A stretch of DNA of 64,000 nucleotides from Gnetum montanum (Eukaryota > Streptophyta > Gnetopsida > Gnetales > Gnetaceae): assembly GCA_015680685.1 (NCBI GenBank), contig MNCI01009599.1, positions 173,965 through 237,964 of the forward strand. The letters run 5' to 3'. Position 1 is the first letter of the stretch; each line of letters opens with the position of its first letter. A program made the translations under genes and the position numbers. The notes beneath the pieces were generated by a model that worked only from the letters and a program-made list of their open reading frames with translations, was not told the origin of the DNA and made no database searches. Positions 1-10,983 of the stretch are shown here, in pieces.

Positions 1-420
1 CCTCATAATGCCATGGCTCCAAAAGGCTGTAAACTAGAACATGGCCTGTCATGGCCTAAAACTAGCAACCTTTTTATCATAACAACCTTAAAAGGCTTTA
101 AACTAGTCCATAGCTTGTCATGACCCAAAACTAACAACACTTTTCTCTCACTACATGGCTCACCATGGCCTTAAACTAGCAACCTTCCTTGCATCGCCAT
201 GGCCTGAAACGGTTGTAAACTAACACATGGACTACCATGGCCTTAAATTGGCACCTTGAAGCACGCCATGGCCCAAAACTAGCAACATTTTCCTTTTTTT
301 TCATTGCCTAAAAAGGCCTTAAACTAGCAATTTCCATGATCTGAAATGACCTTAAACTAGCAATGGTCCTTCTGCCATGGCCTTAAACTGGCATGGGGTC
401 CACAAGGGGCCTAATAACAT
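1..420 (+). repeat. Degenerate ~40-bp tandem repeat (GGCCTTAAACTAGCAA motif)
   Basis: About ten imperfect units are built around CCATGGCCTTAAACTAGCAA, spaced roughly 30-60 bp apart. Variants include GGCTGTAAACTAG, GGCTTTAAACTAG and GACCTTAAACTAGC. The same motif on the opposite strand fills 23,620-24,300, inside the 3' non-coding part of the Tat-like unit 2. This block is therefore probably the equivalent region of a related element in plus orientation that lies mostly left of the window. No ORF is present. Confidence 0.7.
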
Positions 421-599
421 TAACTAGTTGCATTATCCACATTAAAATGTAGAAAAATAAACATGAAGTTCACAAACCATCCTCATCACAAAAGAAATTA
501 GTTTTATTATATTTCTCTCAATAGGAGTACATAGCATGACCATGTGACAAAAATGGCCAAACTGCAAAATTACCCAACACCAGAGCTACATCAAGTTGG
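421..599. other. Unannotated AT-rich spacer
   Basis: Simple AT-rich sequence between the leading repeat and the coding-like stretch that follows. I see no ORF, LTR end or repeat in it. Confidence 0.4.
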
Positions 600-1330
600 C
601 TCAGCTGGTGGTGTCTGGTGAGGGTTGAGGCTTCTTCTTCTCCTCCTCTGCTACTCCACTGGTGCCTATGGTATCACTTGGTGCCTACTCCAAAGTAATG
701 TGAAACAACAAATTCATCAACAAGTGCAAAACTACAATACAAAATTAATGTGCAAAACTGATACATAAGAAGCATAAACAAAAACAAAAGAAAAACTAAC
801 CCGAGAGGGTCTTGCATTAGACTCTAGAGCAATCAATCAAGGCCCTCCTCCAAGCATCGAAGGATCTCAACATCTAATAATCGTGTCTTGTCCTCGTGGC
901 TGAAGTTAACATCTACAAGGATTTTGTCCTTGTCCACAATAGTCCATGCAGGAGGTTACATAGAGAAGGTATTGTAGAAGTATCCCTTGAGGACAAGGTA
1001 ATCTCTCACTCTGGTGATTCACTAACCATTGTATGTTGAGCAAATAGCTCGAAGGCCCAACTCCCACCAATCACCTCAATGAACATCCAGGAATGAGAAA
1101 AAAATTAACAAAGAAAAATTCTAACTATCGGGAGTGTAGCATTCCATCGCATCCAAAAATTGACCAATTTTGCCAAAGTGTTGGTTTTGGTCTGGACCAC
1201 ATTCAATGACTTTGCATTATCATTCTAACACTAGTCCACCCCCTGAGACACAAGAGTGTTCCCACAGAACAACCACCATTCCTTATTAGAGAAGAAAAGA
1301 GAAGTAGGAAGTGAGGAAGGGCCTTAGATA
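600..1330 (-). pseudogene. Coding-like stretch of unknown identity, possibly spliced
   Basis: Read on the minus strand, three segments look like protein. One contains KTNTLAKLVNFWMRWNA near 1,130-1,220. One contains FIEVIGGSWAFELFAQHT near 1,035-1,095. One runs from RVRDYLVLKGYFYNTF at about 1,015 to SLMQDPLG near 805, with three stops. They are separated by T-rich tracts that begin GTTAG and end in AG, which would suit introns near 685-800 and 1,100-1,140. Downstream is a short Pro/Gln-rich tail near 600-660. It lies 3' of element A on the same strand, so it could be an accessory ORF of A or a captured host gene. I do not recognise the family. Confidence 0.3.
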
Positions 1331-2200
1331 GAGGGAACCTTTAGGCATGGGTAACATGTCTTTCTAGTTCCATAACTAGTGCTTATAGCTCGTTTATCTT
1401 GTTTAAGGGGTGTGCTTTGAATTCCCATCATTTTTTTATGAGAACCACACCATGCAAAGACTTATTCAACCTCCTTTATTGGTCGACACAAAATGGTAAG
1501 AAATCCATGAAAACACATATGTACCCAAGAAAGTAGAAAAGCATAAAGAATACCGAATCCCTTTGAATTCACATCCTATTCAAACCTTTGAATCCTTTTC
1601 AATTTTGAAAACTACCAAAGTGACAAATTCATTATAGTTTTGTTAATGAAAAAGGGACTACACATTTCTAGAACAAGGAAAACCATAGAGTTTGCAAATG
1701 GGTAGATGTTGTGGACTCATTGCCTATTTCATAAAAAGAAATCATGTGCTCATTATTTGTAACAAAATTCAAAGCTAGAATTCAGACACCAACAATCAAA
1801 TAACAATATAGTACATACCACCATCAAGCAACAAATTACCACTATGCTTGGCACTTATTAACAAAATGTTAGAAAATCACACTAGAATAAAAGAAAATAT
1901 AAAAGAAAGTATAAAATATTTTAGAAATAACAAATGTACTAACAATGTTGTAAAAAAAATTAGAAAAGATTAATAACATGAAAACATGAAGATGTAAAAT
2001 AAAGAATGTGTAAAACAAAAAGTTGCAAAACAAAAATGATGAAGAACTGAGGAGCTGCTTATATAGTTAGCATGGATGGCCATATTCCCCACAACAAAGT
2101 TGAAAGGAGGAGATCTAAAATATGGAGCATGGTTGTCCATCCAATGAGGCATTTGTTGTATTTTCTGGCTTATGCTTATGGAAGGGTTTGAATTGTATGT
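1331..2200. other. No recognisable gene; presumed 3' non-coding end of element A
   Basis: AT-rich, with only short ORFs of no recognisable content. By position it follows the integrase end of element A and may hold A's 3' untranslated DNA. I could not match it by eye to the sequence beyond A's primer site, so no LTR is claimed. Confidence 0.3.
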
Positions 2201-2209
2201 TGACTAGCT

Positions 2210-3300
2210 ATTTCTTGTCTAGGCTCTCAAGTTTGTAGATCATCATTTTCCCTAAAGGAAAAGATTTATAAATTATATAAGATCCTTCCCAAAACATTTG
2301 GAACTTAGTTCATTGAGGAATGTGTGTGGGGTTTTAGTAGAGAACCTTATCTCCTAGTTGAAATTTTACTTTCTTTATCTTAAAGTCATGGCACTTTTTC
2401 TTGAATGCCTTGTTCAACTAGTTAAATGATACGACCACCAATCAGTTTTCATCTAGCAAGTTGAGATTCATTAATCTTTCTTTTTATGCTAGACTCAAGT
2501 CAAAGTCAAGTTCATAGACTGTTGATAGTGTACAGAGCTCGAATAGAATAGAAAGTGTTGGTAATTTTTTGTACACAAGCTCATAGGGAGAGTAGCCTAT
2601 ATGAAGTTTCCATGTTGAGAAATAGGCCCAGAGGGCATCATTGAGTTTTGTGCTATAGTCTTTTCTATATTTTTTGATAGTTATTATTAGAATCTTTGTG
2701 ATTTTCCTATTTGTAACCTCAGCTTGACCATTGGCTTGGGGGTGGTAGGTTGTTGTGAGTTTATGTTCAACCCCCAAGCATTGCATGAGCTTCCAAAAAG
2801 TAGTGCTTGTAAAGTGAGTTCCATTATTAGAAATTAATGCATGTGGCACATCAAACCTATTTACAACATTTTTTTGTACAAACTAAGAAGCAATAGAATA
2901 TGTATAGTCAGTGACAGCTACTACTTCTACCCATTTCATACAATAGTCAACAATGACTATGATGTACACCTTTTCATTTGACATGGGCATGATGGGACCC
3001 ATGAAATCAATGCCCCAGATGTCGAATGGTTATAGTGGTTGAATCCATTGTTGAGGTCCTTCCATTTGAGCAGTTATTCGACCATCTCATTGGCATTATT
3101 CATAAGAGTGGACATATTGGTGAGCATCCTTGAAGATTATTGGCCAATAGTACCCTACCATTAAGATTTTAATGGTTGTGCATCTCCTAGCATAGTGGCC
3201 TCCACAAGGACCTTTATAAGCATCTTGGAGAATGCATAGTTGATCAGCATCAAGGATACACCAATGAGCTAGGCCATCGATGCACACCTTGTAGAGGTGT
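2210..3300 (-). pseudogene. Element A integrase
   Basis: Would join element cDNA into the host genome. The HHCC zinc-binding part is near 3,100-3,230 (GGHYARRCT, GYYWP, with the second Cys pair damaged). The catalytic core is in an open run of 121 codons at 2,849-2,484 with ISNNGTHF (the Asp of the usual SDNG replaced by Asn), YHPQANGQAEVTNR and the DALWAY segment. The C-terminal part continues in broken frame to about 2,210, where GDKVLY and FWEGSYIIYKSF match the usual domain after the core. Several stops separate the pieces, so no functional enzyme is possible. Confidence 0.85.
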
Positions 3301-3539
3301 CCATTGATCTCTATGAAGCATTTTACTTGTTAAGAAACTATTGCTTCTTCCAGTGGTCTAATACTTATGGCATCTCTTGGGTGAGAAGCTAGGTAAGAAT
3401 GTCATCATACCATTTAGGCTCATTGGGAAATTATTTAGTTATAGCCCTAGCAAAGAGGAGTTTGTCAGGAAACATATAAGATAGTGGGCTTTCTTCCTAT
3501 TTGTTCTCCCACCGTAACCGAGATAAGTGATCAGTGACC

Positions 3540-3790
3540 ACATTCTCAATGCCCTTTCAATCTACCATCATGAGATTGAATTCCTGTAAGATCAGTAGCC
3601 ACCATATGACACAGGGGCTCACCATTTTCTTGTTCATTAGGAAGTGAATGATAGTATGATTTGTGTGCACGAACACTTTGTATCCAAGCACATAAAGCAT
3701 AAACTTTTCTAGAGAAAACACCACTTCCATCAATTCTTTTTCTGTGGTGATGTAGTTTAGTTGTACACCCACAATGCTTCAGCTAGCATA
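3540..3790 (-). pseudogene. Element A RNase H
   Basis: Would degrade the RNA strand of the RNA:DNA hybrid during reverse transcription. A 71-codon open run (3,772-3,557) holds NYITTEKELMEVVFSLEKF, then VFVHTNHTIIHFLM and WWLLILQEFNL, which are the conserved central and C-terminal parts of the Ty3/gypsy RNase H domain. The Asp of the usual TDH is replaced (TNH). Stops lie on both sides. Confidence 0.85.
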
Positions 3791-3899
3791 GTGGATATAA
3801 TATGGATGTTTCTTGTCATCCATTTGCATAAGGATAGCTCCCAAGGTGTAATTTGATGCATCTATCATAACATGAAATGTTTGGACTAGCTAGGTGCTT

Positions 3900-4840
3900 A
3901 TAGGTTAGGAGTTTCTACAAGTCTTTCTTTCAGTTGTTGGAATGCTTGTTCACATTCCATGGTCCAGGCAAGTGGAACATCTTTCTTTGTTAGCTTCACC
4001 AATGGTTTTGCAATCTTAGAAAAATTCTCTATGAATCGCCGATAGTAACTAGTATGTCCAAGGAATGACTATACATCTTTGACAATTGCTAGTTGATGGG
4101 TTATTCCTTGGATGACCTTTATTTTTTCAAGGTTAACCTCAATTCCTACTTGTGACATTTTGTGCTCCAACACAATGCCTTCCTAGACCATTCAATGACT
4201 CTTTTGCCAATTGAGCCTAAGGTTTTTCTCAATGCATTGTCTCAGCACTTACTCAAGGTGATCCAGGGCTTGCTCTAATGTAGCTCCATAAGTGGAGAAG
4301 TCATCCATGAAGAATTCCACACCACTACGAATTTGCTATTGAAAAATACTTAGGGCTAGGTATTGAAAGGTAGTAGGGGCATTGCATAGACCAAATGGAA
4401 TCTTGTGATATGCGAAAGTCCCCCAAGGACTTATGAATGTTGTCTTGGCCTAGTCCTCTAGTGCAATTTGAATTTTGTTATAGCCACTAAAACCATCTAG
4501 AAAACTATAGTAGCAATGCCCAGATATTGTGTCTAACACTTGATCAAAAAAAGGCAATAGAAAATGGTCCTTGAATGTTTCCATATTTAGTAGCTAAAAA
4601 TCAATGTAGACCTTCCACTTACCTTCTTTCTTTGGCACAATCATGAGTGGACTAACCCACTCACTATCCGCAATGGGATAAATGAATCTTTCCTTGAGGA
4701 GTTGTTTGATTTCCTCTTTGACAATCTACTTTATTTTGGGTTTCAATCATCTCTATGGCTGCCTCTTTGGCTTCATGGCTAGATCAATGTAGATGTGATG
4801 CTGGCATATCCTAGGATTAATCCCTATGAGTTTAGGATAT
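3900..4840 (-). pseudogene. Element A reverse transcriptase
   Basis: Would copy element RNA into DNA. From about 4,830 downward the frame reads CQHHIYIDLAMKP, IYPIADSEWVSPLMIVPKK, GKWKVYIDF, FLDGFSGYNKIQIA, FGLCNAPTTFQ and then the catalytic box FMDDF at about 4,297-4,311, followed by SFLGHTSYYRRFIENFSKI near 4,030. The catalytic Asp pair is still present, although about eight in-frame stops interrupt the domain. The stops are mostly TAG or TGA in place of CAG, TGG or CGA, as expected from C-to-T decay at methylated sites. Confidence 0.9.
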
Positions 4841-5320
4841 GACTATGAAAAAGCTACTAACCATTTTTCAACTACATTCAATAGCATATTTTTCTATTTT
4901 AGAGCAAGATTTGCATTGATTATGATTGACTTCCCATTTTTTAAGAACATATATTTCATATTGACTGGTAGCATTATTAGTTCAAGGGGCTTTTGCTTGA
5001 AATTTTTAAGAATTTCCAACTCTTCCTAGTAGGTATCATCATTTGCATCATCAGAGAGTTAATGATGAACTTGCTCTAATTCATCCATGTGTTTGACATA
5101 TGCTCATTTCAGGCTCTTAGTTGGTTCCATGCAAAGTGTGCTACTTTCAAAATTAGTAGCAACCATTGGATGCCCTCCTATTTTGTGATTGCTGTGTATA
5201 GACACCTTTGAATTTTTGCTTCTAATGCACGTTGCTTGCATGTAGAGATGGATGCTTGTTTCACTGCCTAGAGTTTCTGCCCACAATTGCACCCTATATC
5301 ATTGTATGCGATGCATGAAA
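4841..5320 (-). other. Element A protease-RT linker
   Basis: Low-similarity stretch between protease and RT on the minus strand, with only short reading frames (one of 62 codons at 5,292-5,104). A linker is expected here in this branch of elements. I see no separate gene. Confidence 0.5.
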
Positions 5321-5329
5321 CTCACTTCT

Positions 5330-5710
5330 TCTTGATATTTTTGAATGCATTTTCTTTGGATATTTCTAGGGAAAGACCTTTGATGCCCATCCTTGCATTA
5401 ACAATGCTTAGCCATGTCCTTCCCATGATGATTGGGAAGTCCCATTTGCACTTCTCCACCTTGATCACCACCCACAGATAGTGGTCACAATGTCTTCAAC
5501 CAGTCCCAATGGAACAGTGATGGACTGGTCTGCCAATTTTAATCTGATATTGCTCTTCTTTAAAGAAGGTAGGTTTCATGTAGTATACATATCATGAGAA
5601 ATTAGGTTAACACTGAAACCTGGGTTGAGAAGATCTTTGCATAGTTCATTCCCAACAATCTACAAATAAATGAGAGGACTTCTAAGATTAGCTAATTTCT
5701 TGAGAAGGTT
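5330..5710 (-). pseudogene. Element A aspartic protease
   Basis: Would cut the Gag-Pol polyprotein. The minus strand reads DLLNPGFSVNLISHDMY near 5,650-5,600, then LKLADQSITVPLGLVEDIV, then, after a frameshift, KWDFPIIMGRTWLSIVNARM near 5,430-5,380. This is the retropepsin layout (active-site loop, flap side, then the I-I-x-G-R motif). The catalytic Asp-Leu-Gly-Ala-Ser type loop has become Asn-Pro-Gly-Phe-Ser, so the active-site Asp is lost. Confidence 0.75.
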
Positions 5711-6399
5711 TCCAACACGAATCCAATCAGATATGGCATAAGTAAGCATCATAGTATGGATCCTAGGCAATTTTTGGTTTGAAGGGGACTCGAAAGAATT
5801 TGATATATAGGAGGACAGAGGAATAGGATTGCCAACTATAGGTGTATTTGAGGGCTTAGGTAGATTGTGTGGTTGGAAGAAAGGTCTTTTCTTTATCGAG
5901 TATTCGAACCACTCGGTTGATGAACCAGTTGTAGATTAATAGCCCTAGTAGTATTGCATTGTTGTAGTTGAGCCGGTAGTTCACGCTGCATAGATGGAGC
6001 AAGTGGTAGTTGTGTTGAGGAAGGAGGAAGATGTGCAAGAACAAGAGAAGGATAAGGGTAAAAGGTGGTATCCCTTATTGCATGTGGAGAATGCATTCAG
6101 AAATTATCAAGAGGGTAGTAGTGAGGTTTGATAGTGGAAACATGACTGGAAGAGTCACATGGAGACAAAGGTTGCTGAACGTAATACCCATATGAATCAG
6201 GTTTTTGATAAGGGTATTGCTACCTTGATGGTGCCAGTGCCTATGGCTGTGGTTGCTACCATTGTTGATACTACTCATATTGTTGTGGTGGATTACTACT
6301 TTGATAATACTATTATTGCTAGTAGAACTGCCTAGAATTGCCTTGAGGATTCTTTGGGTGTTTTCCTTTGTGCGAGTCATGGGTTCAAAGCATACATCC
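5711..6399 (-). other. Element A gag-protease spacer, His/Gln/Asn-rich
   Basis: On the minus strand this part is rich in CAA and CAT codons and matches the position of the low-complexity Gag C-terminus seen in element E at 49.9-50.6 kb. Frames are broken. No separate domain is seen. Confidence 0.45.
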
Positions 6400-7690
6400 C
6401 AGATTCTTGTAAGTGTGACACTATGGGGCAACATCCCTTAGGATGCTCATACTCGCAAATGTTACACCCACCATCATCATTTGATTTGCTTCTTGCAACT
6501 TCTTCTATTGCGGAAATCTTTCCCTTACCTCTTTGATAGGCACATTCAACTTCCTTACACCTTTTGCACTCACGATCACTACCTTTTTCTTTGGACTCTT
6601 TGGAAATTTCTAGGATAGCTTAAAATCTACTATCCATGGAGTCCCATAACTTATCAACCTTGGCCATAATTTTGGATTAAAATTTTTGAAGAGGCAAGGC
6701 TTTCCTATTTTCCACCTCATCAAGTGCTAATTCTTCCTCACTACCACAAAATCAAACCTCCCTCTTATGAATGGAAGGATCGCGATTATGCTCTTTTGCA
6801 CTTTCTCGTTTTTGCAATTCACCTTCCTCTTTAGCTACCTACTCAATCAATATTTGGATCTGAAGAGCACTTAATTTTGATAGTCACCCTAGGGCATAAA
6901 TGCCTAGGGTTCTCCTTTTTTTAGATCTAAGATTATCTACAATGTGGTGAAGTTGATCTAGAATAACCATGGCCAGGACATCTATGCATTAAGGAATAGT
7001 ATCAGCTAATGGCAGCATCCAAGGGTTCATGTGTTCCTTGTTTTCATCCTTGGATCTACCTTCTCAAGTTGGACACTATGGAGTATGTTTTATATTTTTC
7101 ATTTAAAAATTCAAGCATTGTACTCCATTATCTAATAGATTCTAGTTCTAAGGATCAGTGCTAGTTTTCTGCTTCTTTAATAAGTGTTCGTGGAACAACT
7201 TAAGCTTTTGCCACTCATTTTCTATGTTCTGCAAGGAACATGCATCTTGGAAAGCTTGGAGATGGTTCTATGGATCTGAGTTATATCCCCCTTTGAACCT
7301 AGGAATATTTTTCATATCTAGCCTCTTAAGTTGACTATTCTTCACATACCTTGTTGAAATTTGTACTACCTCTGCAATGTTCAGCATACTTTAGGTAGTA
7401 AGTAAAGGCTCATCGAGGCGTTGATTTTGGTACTTGTGATGCCATCTACTACCTCTTCATTCATGGCATCATGTCACTCTTGAATGCTCATGCCCTTGGT
7501 CTTGCCTTGCCTGATGACTCCTTCAATAATTTTGGTCCTGTCGGTCACCTCCATCACAGTCGTGCCCTCTGCGGTTGTGATTAGAGCCATAAGAAGAATA
7601 GGATGATGATGAAGGTGAAGAGGAAGGAGGACTAGCACCATCACAATGCTTGCTACCACCTCTTTAGTGATTGTGACCACGATCATGATG
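6400..7690 (-). pseudogene. Element A Gag
   Basis: Capsid-nucleocapsid polyprotein. The capsid part reads MKNIPRFKGGYNSDP, HLQAFQDACSLQNIENEWQK and KLKLFHEHLL around 7,320-7,170, matching element E Gag at 48.97-49.1 kb (NFPNFSGVYDLDP, HLQAFYNACAWKNIDNGWQN). Near 6,466-6,428 is the knuckle CNICEYEHPKGCC, spacing CX2CX3HX4C, again as in E. A Ser/Arg/Asp-rich N-terminal stretch lies near 7,690-7,480. Several stops and frameshifts are present. Confidence 0.8.
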
Positions 7691-7960
7691 TTTTTTCTTA
7701 TCTACATGCTTACCTTGACTTGCCTCTTTGGATCCTTGTTTGTCATTGGATCCATTCTTACTAGAACTAGGATTGTGAATCATGGACTGCAAGTTCTAGT
7801 TTTGGCCCCCTTCATTGAAGTAAAATAGAGGAATTTTACTAAATGGAAAACCCCTAGAGAAGGGCTCTCCACCATCTTTTTGACATAGTAGGATGGTGTT
7901 GGCGACCGTTTGGGACGCGATCGCCAATGAGTGTCCTCGAACAGGATTTAGGTGCCTGCT

Positions 7961-7979
7961 GGTCTCTGGCAACACCAAG
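7961..7979 (-). promoter_or_regulatory. Element A candidate primer-binding site (tRNA-Asp type)
   Basis: The minus strand reads TTGGTGTTGCCAGAGACC. This equals the complement of the plant tRNA-Asp 3' end with about three bases lost after TTGG and two substitutions. Element E has the better-preserved version (TGGCACCGTTGCCAGGGA). It lies upstream of Gag, as required. Confidence 0.5.
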
Positions 7980-9239
7980 GCCTAGATACCTCCAAATAAA
8001 CTCAATAGTTAATGTGAGTATGTGTATGTGCTGTTGTGGCGTGTGGTTGTGTGAAATGTAACGATTGCATTATGAGTAAACTACAAATGACTTACTTTAA
8101 AGAGATTCAGCCAACTTTGCCAAATACTGTGAGTTGTTGAAAGTTTTCTATTTTGTTCAACTGCCTAGTCTATGCGGTCCTTATAATACCTACTTGTAAC
8201 AAATAAAATTTTGTGAAAACATTTGAGCACAACTCCGCAAATCTACTCCTAATTTTCCCCAGAGAAAGAGATAGTTCCACAAGAAAACTAGAAATAGAGC
8301 AAGATTCGATGGAAATAAGCAGAAAAGAAAAGAAAGCAGATTTGTGTAGACCTCAAATATTTAAACAAGGTAAAATGACACGAGTAAACACTTCGCAATA
8401 AAGCTATCCCAAATTCAATATCTACGAATTGTTCAAACTTCCAAGGCTCAAACAAGCAATATCTTCAAGACAATCCTACTATGCTACCAAAAATTGCTGC
8501 GTAAACTACCACGTACGAGACTCCATTTTGACTAGATAATAGATGTCAACGATTGCATTCAAACAGAACCTTTAAAAGACTTGACAATTTCTGATTGAAA
8601 TACCACGGGAATTCACTTTAAAGATAAAAAGAAGCTATTCTGGTCCCATCAAAATACCAAAGATTTTCTGAACCCTCTCGACTACTGAATTGTTCAACGG
8701 CATGACTACAAGCAGAGGCTCTCTTACAACAATCCCAATAGCAGTTCCCACACGTTGCACAATAACAAAATTTACTACTAAAATGCTCTTAAGGCTTTTA
8801 AACACAAGCGCTTCTATGGCAAAATTTTAATAGAAATTTCTATCGGGCAACAAGAACAGTAAGAGCAATCTAAAAATCCCAAAATTACTTGCCAAGGATG
8901 ATACTATCTAAACCACTAGCTAAGCAATTTAAACAAAACAAAAATAAAACATAACTCACAGGACTATGATAAAGAGGCTGAAATCTTTTCTTTAGCAAGC
9001 CATCTTACAAGCAATCTTCTTTACAAATGCTCTTCTCAAGACCCAAAGTGTGTCTTCAAGTGAGAGCCCAAGTGCTAACTAGTAGCCTTCCAAAGTGTGA
9101 TGTATGAGACTTCCCAAAAAGTCCTCCAAAATGAGACCCTTTACTTATTTCTTAAACAAAGCAAAAACGAAAATCAAATTAAGTTTTATTAAAAAGGTTT
9201 GGTGGAAGGAAAAGCGCATGAAATATCGGCAATATCAAC
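7980..9239 (-). other. Putative 5' LTR of element A (boundaries unknown)
   Basis: By position this follows the primer site of A and so should contain its 5' LTR. A weak TATA-like GTATTATAAGG lies on the minus strand near 8,180. I found no second copy in the window and no clear TG...CA ends. No ORF above 62 codons and no recognisable product. Confidence 0.3.
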
Positions 9240-9912
9240 ATCCACGTTTATGTCCATGTTCAGCTTAGAAACGGCCTGTCTTGTGGTTGTAGCTACTGCC
9301 AAACCTCTTCCTATTTTGTTGTCTTTCTGTTTGGCTGTAACGACCATGAACTGCCACCACCATAATCATCATTATTAGCAATGGTTGTAGAGTGCCATCT
9401 CTATCTCCGGCAACGGCTTTGCTGAAATCGCAACCGCAGGAGTCGATGTGGGCATGGAGCCAGTGTTTCCACGAAATGGTTGATCATTCCACGCAGCAGT
9501 AGAGCTCGGTAGATGCAATAATGGTGGACAGTGCAAACGCAGAAAAATCAAGGGTAGCATGCGCGATGTGTTCTCTGGCCAAATCGAAAGAATTCATGCC
9601 TTCGGACGTGATGAGATTCGAAGGCAAGAGCGTGGAATCGAGCTCCTGATCTGCTGGGACGGTGACTGGGACATTCTTCTCGATGAAGACGTCGCCGCTA
9701 CTTATGCCGCGATCCCAACCCTAGCATGAGCTTCATCCAATGCAGCCTTCAGAAGATACGTTTTCCGCTTCTGTTTCAAATACAGACTTCGTAATACCAT
9801 CCTTTGAACCATCCTGGTTCTAGCCACAGCTGATAATGGATTCGAGAGTAACCAGATCATACATCTTGTATTTCGCCATGGACGTGGTGCTTTTCTTGGC
9901 TCTTCCTGGAGG
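9240..9912 (-). pseudogene. CpG-richer coding-like island, unidentified
   Basis: Base composition changes abruptly: CpG dinucleotides are frequent here and rare in the surrounding elements. The minus strand has an ATG in strong context (CCATGGCG) at 9,879 followed by MAKYKMYDLVTLESIISCG and a stop. Coding-like runs in different frames follow, for example LYLKQKRKTYLLKAALDEA near 9,770 and SSGDVFIEKNVPVTVPADQE near 9,690. Frameshifts join them. It directly follows the LRR remnant on the same strand, so it may be the 3' part or a neighbour of that gene. I do not recognise a family. Confidence 0.35.
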
Positions 9913-10983
9913 CTAGTAGTAGAGCAAACTGTAATAGCGGTATGGAGGCTCCATCTTGATCGATGTTAGTGAAATCACCATAAGATGCTGGCCCTTTGTG
10001 TAGGTATGCATGTAGTTGCCAGGAAGATAGAACCTTGTGAGATCTCGATGCTGTAGCAACACCAGACCAGGAATAACAACAACAGTGAGCCCTTCTTCAT
10101 CACCATTTCCATCAAAATTAAAATTGAAATGAAAACACAGCACCGCAACGTAGATTTTTCTATTTTTTCCATCTTTGAATAAGGCATGGACAGTCATCGA
10201 GGTAAAGGAATTGGAGTGACTTCATATTTGTAAGCACGTTCATTCAATTTGCCTCCAACTCGGAGCAATATCCCTGATCTACTATTTATAGAGATGGGAG
10301 AGTGTGAAATGTTGCACCTAACCTCTTGAGATTTTTGCAGCCCCACACGAACAGAAACTTAAGGGATGTCAATCTCCCAATGTTTCCTGGAAGCTCTTCT
10401 AGACTCACACACTCCAAAAGATCCAGTATCTGTAATAACGAAAGGTTCTCCATGCTCAAAGGCAGTTGTACAACTTCCCTACAACATTGGCCTTTTAATT
10501 CTTTCAATAAAAAAAACACCATCCAATACTCTCTGGAAGTTCTCTTAATACAATGTTACTGATCCATATATGCTAGAGATGTGGTAGGGTATGGAGTTTG
10601 TCAGGTGCCTGCACTCATTGTTCAGCATCCTCCAAGGATAACTCTACCAAGGAACTCATATGTGATATGAGTCCTGCTAATATTTCTCTCAAATATTCTC
10701 CTTCTAAACTTATCATTGCCCCTTTGAGAGACTCAAAAGGTGCTGCGGTATATATTTCACCTCTGTTTAAAATCACAGTATCCCCCCTTTTTTTAACTTT
10801 TTGGACTATTGGTAGAGTATCTCTCTCTCTCTTAAATCCACACACAACACACAACGGATGATAAATGGAATACCCTTTCAAAGCTTGCTCCATGAAATGG
10901 TAGAAATGTACCAACACCAAGATGTTCCAATTTTCCAACTGTTCCATGAAATGGTCAAAATGTGCCAACAGATGGGAAGTCAT
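9913..10983 (-). pseudogene. LRR fragment of an NLR-type disease-resistance gene
   Basis: Leucine-rich repeats of the plant intracellular immune receptor kind. From 10,983 the minus strand gives SHMSSLVELSLEDAEQ, then LHTLPHL and ELPESIGW. From 10,522 it gives LPLSMENLSLLQILDLLECV, LEELPGNIGRLTSLKFLFV and CKNLKRLGATFHTLPSL, and then, past a stop, NMKSLQFLYLDDCPCL near 10,215. That is about six repeats of the LxxLxxLxLxxCxxLxxLP form found in TIR-NLR proteins. A 94-codon open run (10,197-9,913) follows and could be the post-LRR domain. There is no NB-ARC or TIR part, and stops and frameshifts break the frame, so it is a truncated pseudogene. Confidence 0.75.

Larger units (their letters stand above)
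2200..7980 (-). mobile_element. Element A: decayed Ty3/gypsy retrotransposon (Athila/Tat branch)
   Basis: All modules occur in the standard order on the minus strand: primer site near 7,970, gag 7,690-6,400, protease 5,700-5,330, RT 4,830-3,950, RNase H 3,780-3,540, integrase 3,300-2,210. Domain order RT-RH-IN places it in Ty3/gypsy. The RT wording (AYHKIPFGLCNAPTTFQ, FMDDF) and gag knuckle fit the Athila/Tat (non-chromovirus) branch. Many in-frame stops (mostly TAG/TGA) and frameshifts show it is long dead. LTR ends were not found. The gag and primer type match element E at 47.7 kb. Confidence 0.85.

Noticed and set aside
6253-6536. Plus-strand ORFs over element A gag
   Set aside because: Antisense to the Gag knuckle region; Leu/Ile-rich because they read the complement of Asn/His/Gln codons.
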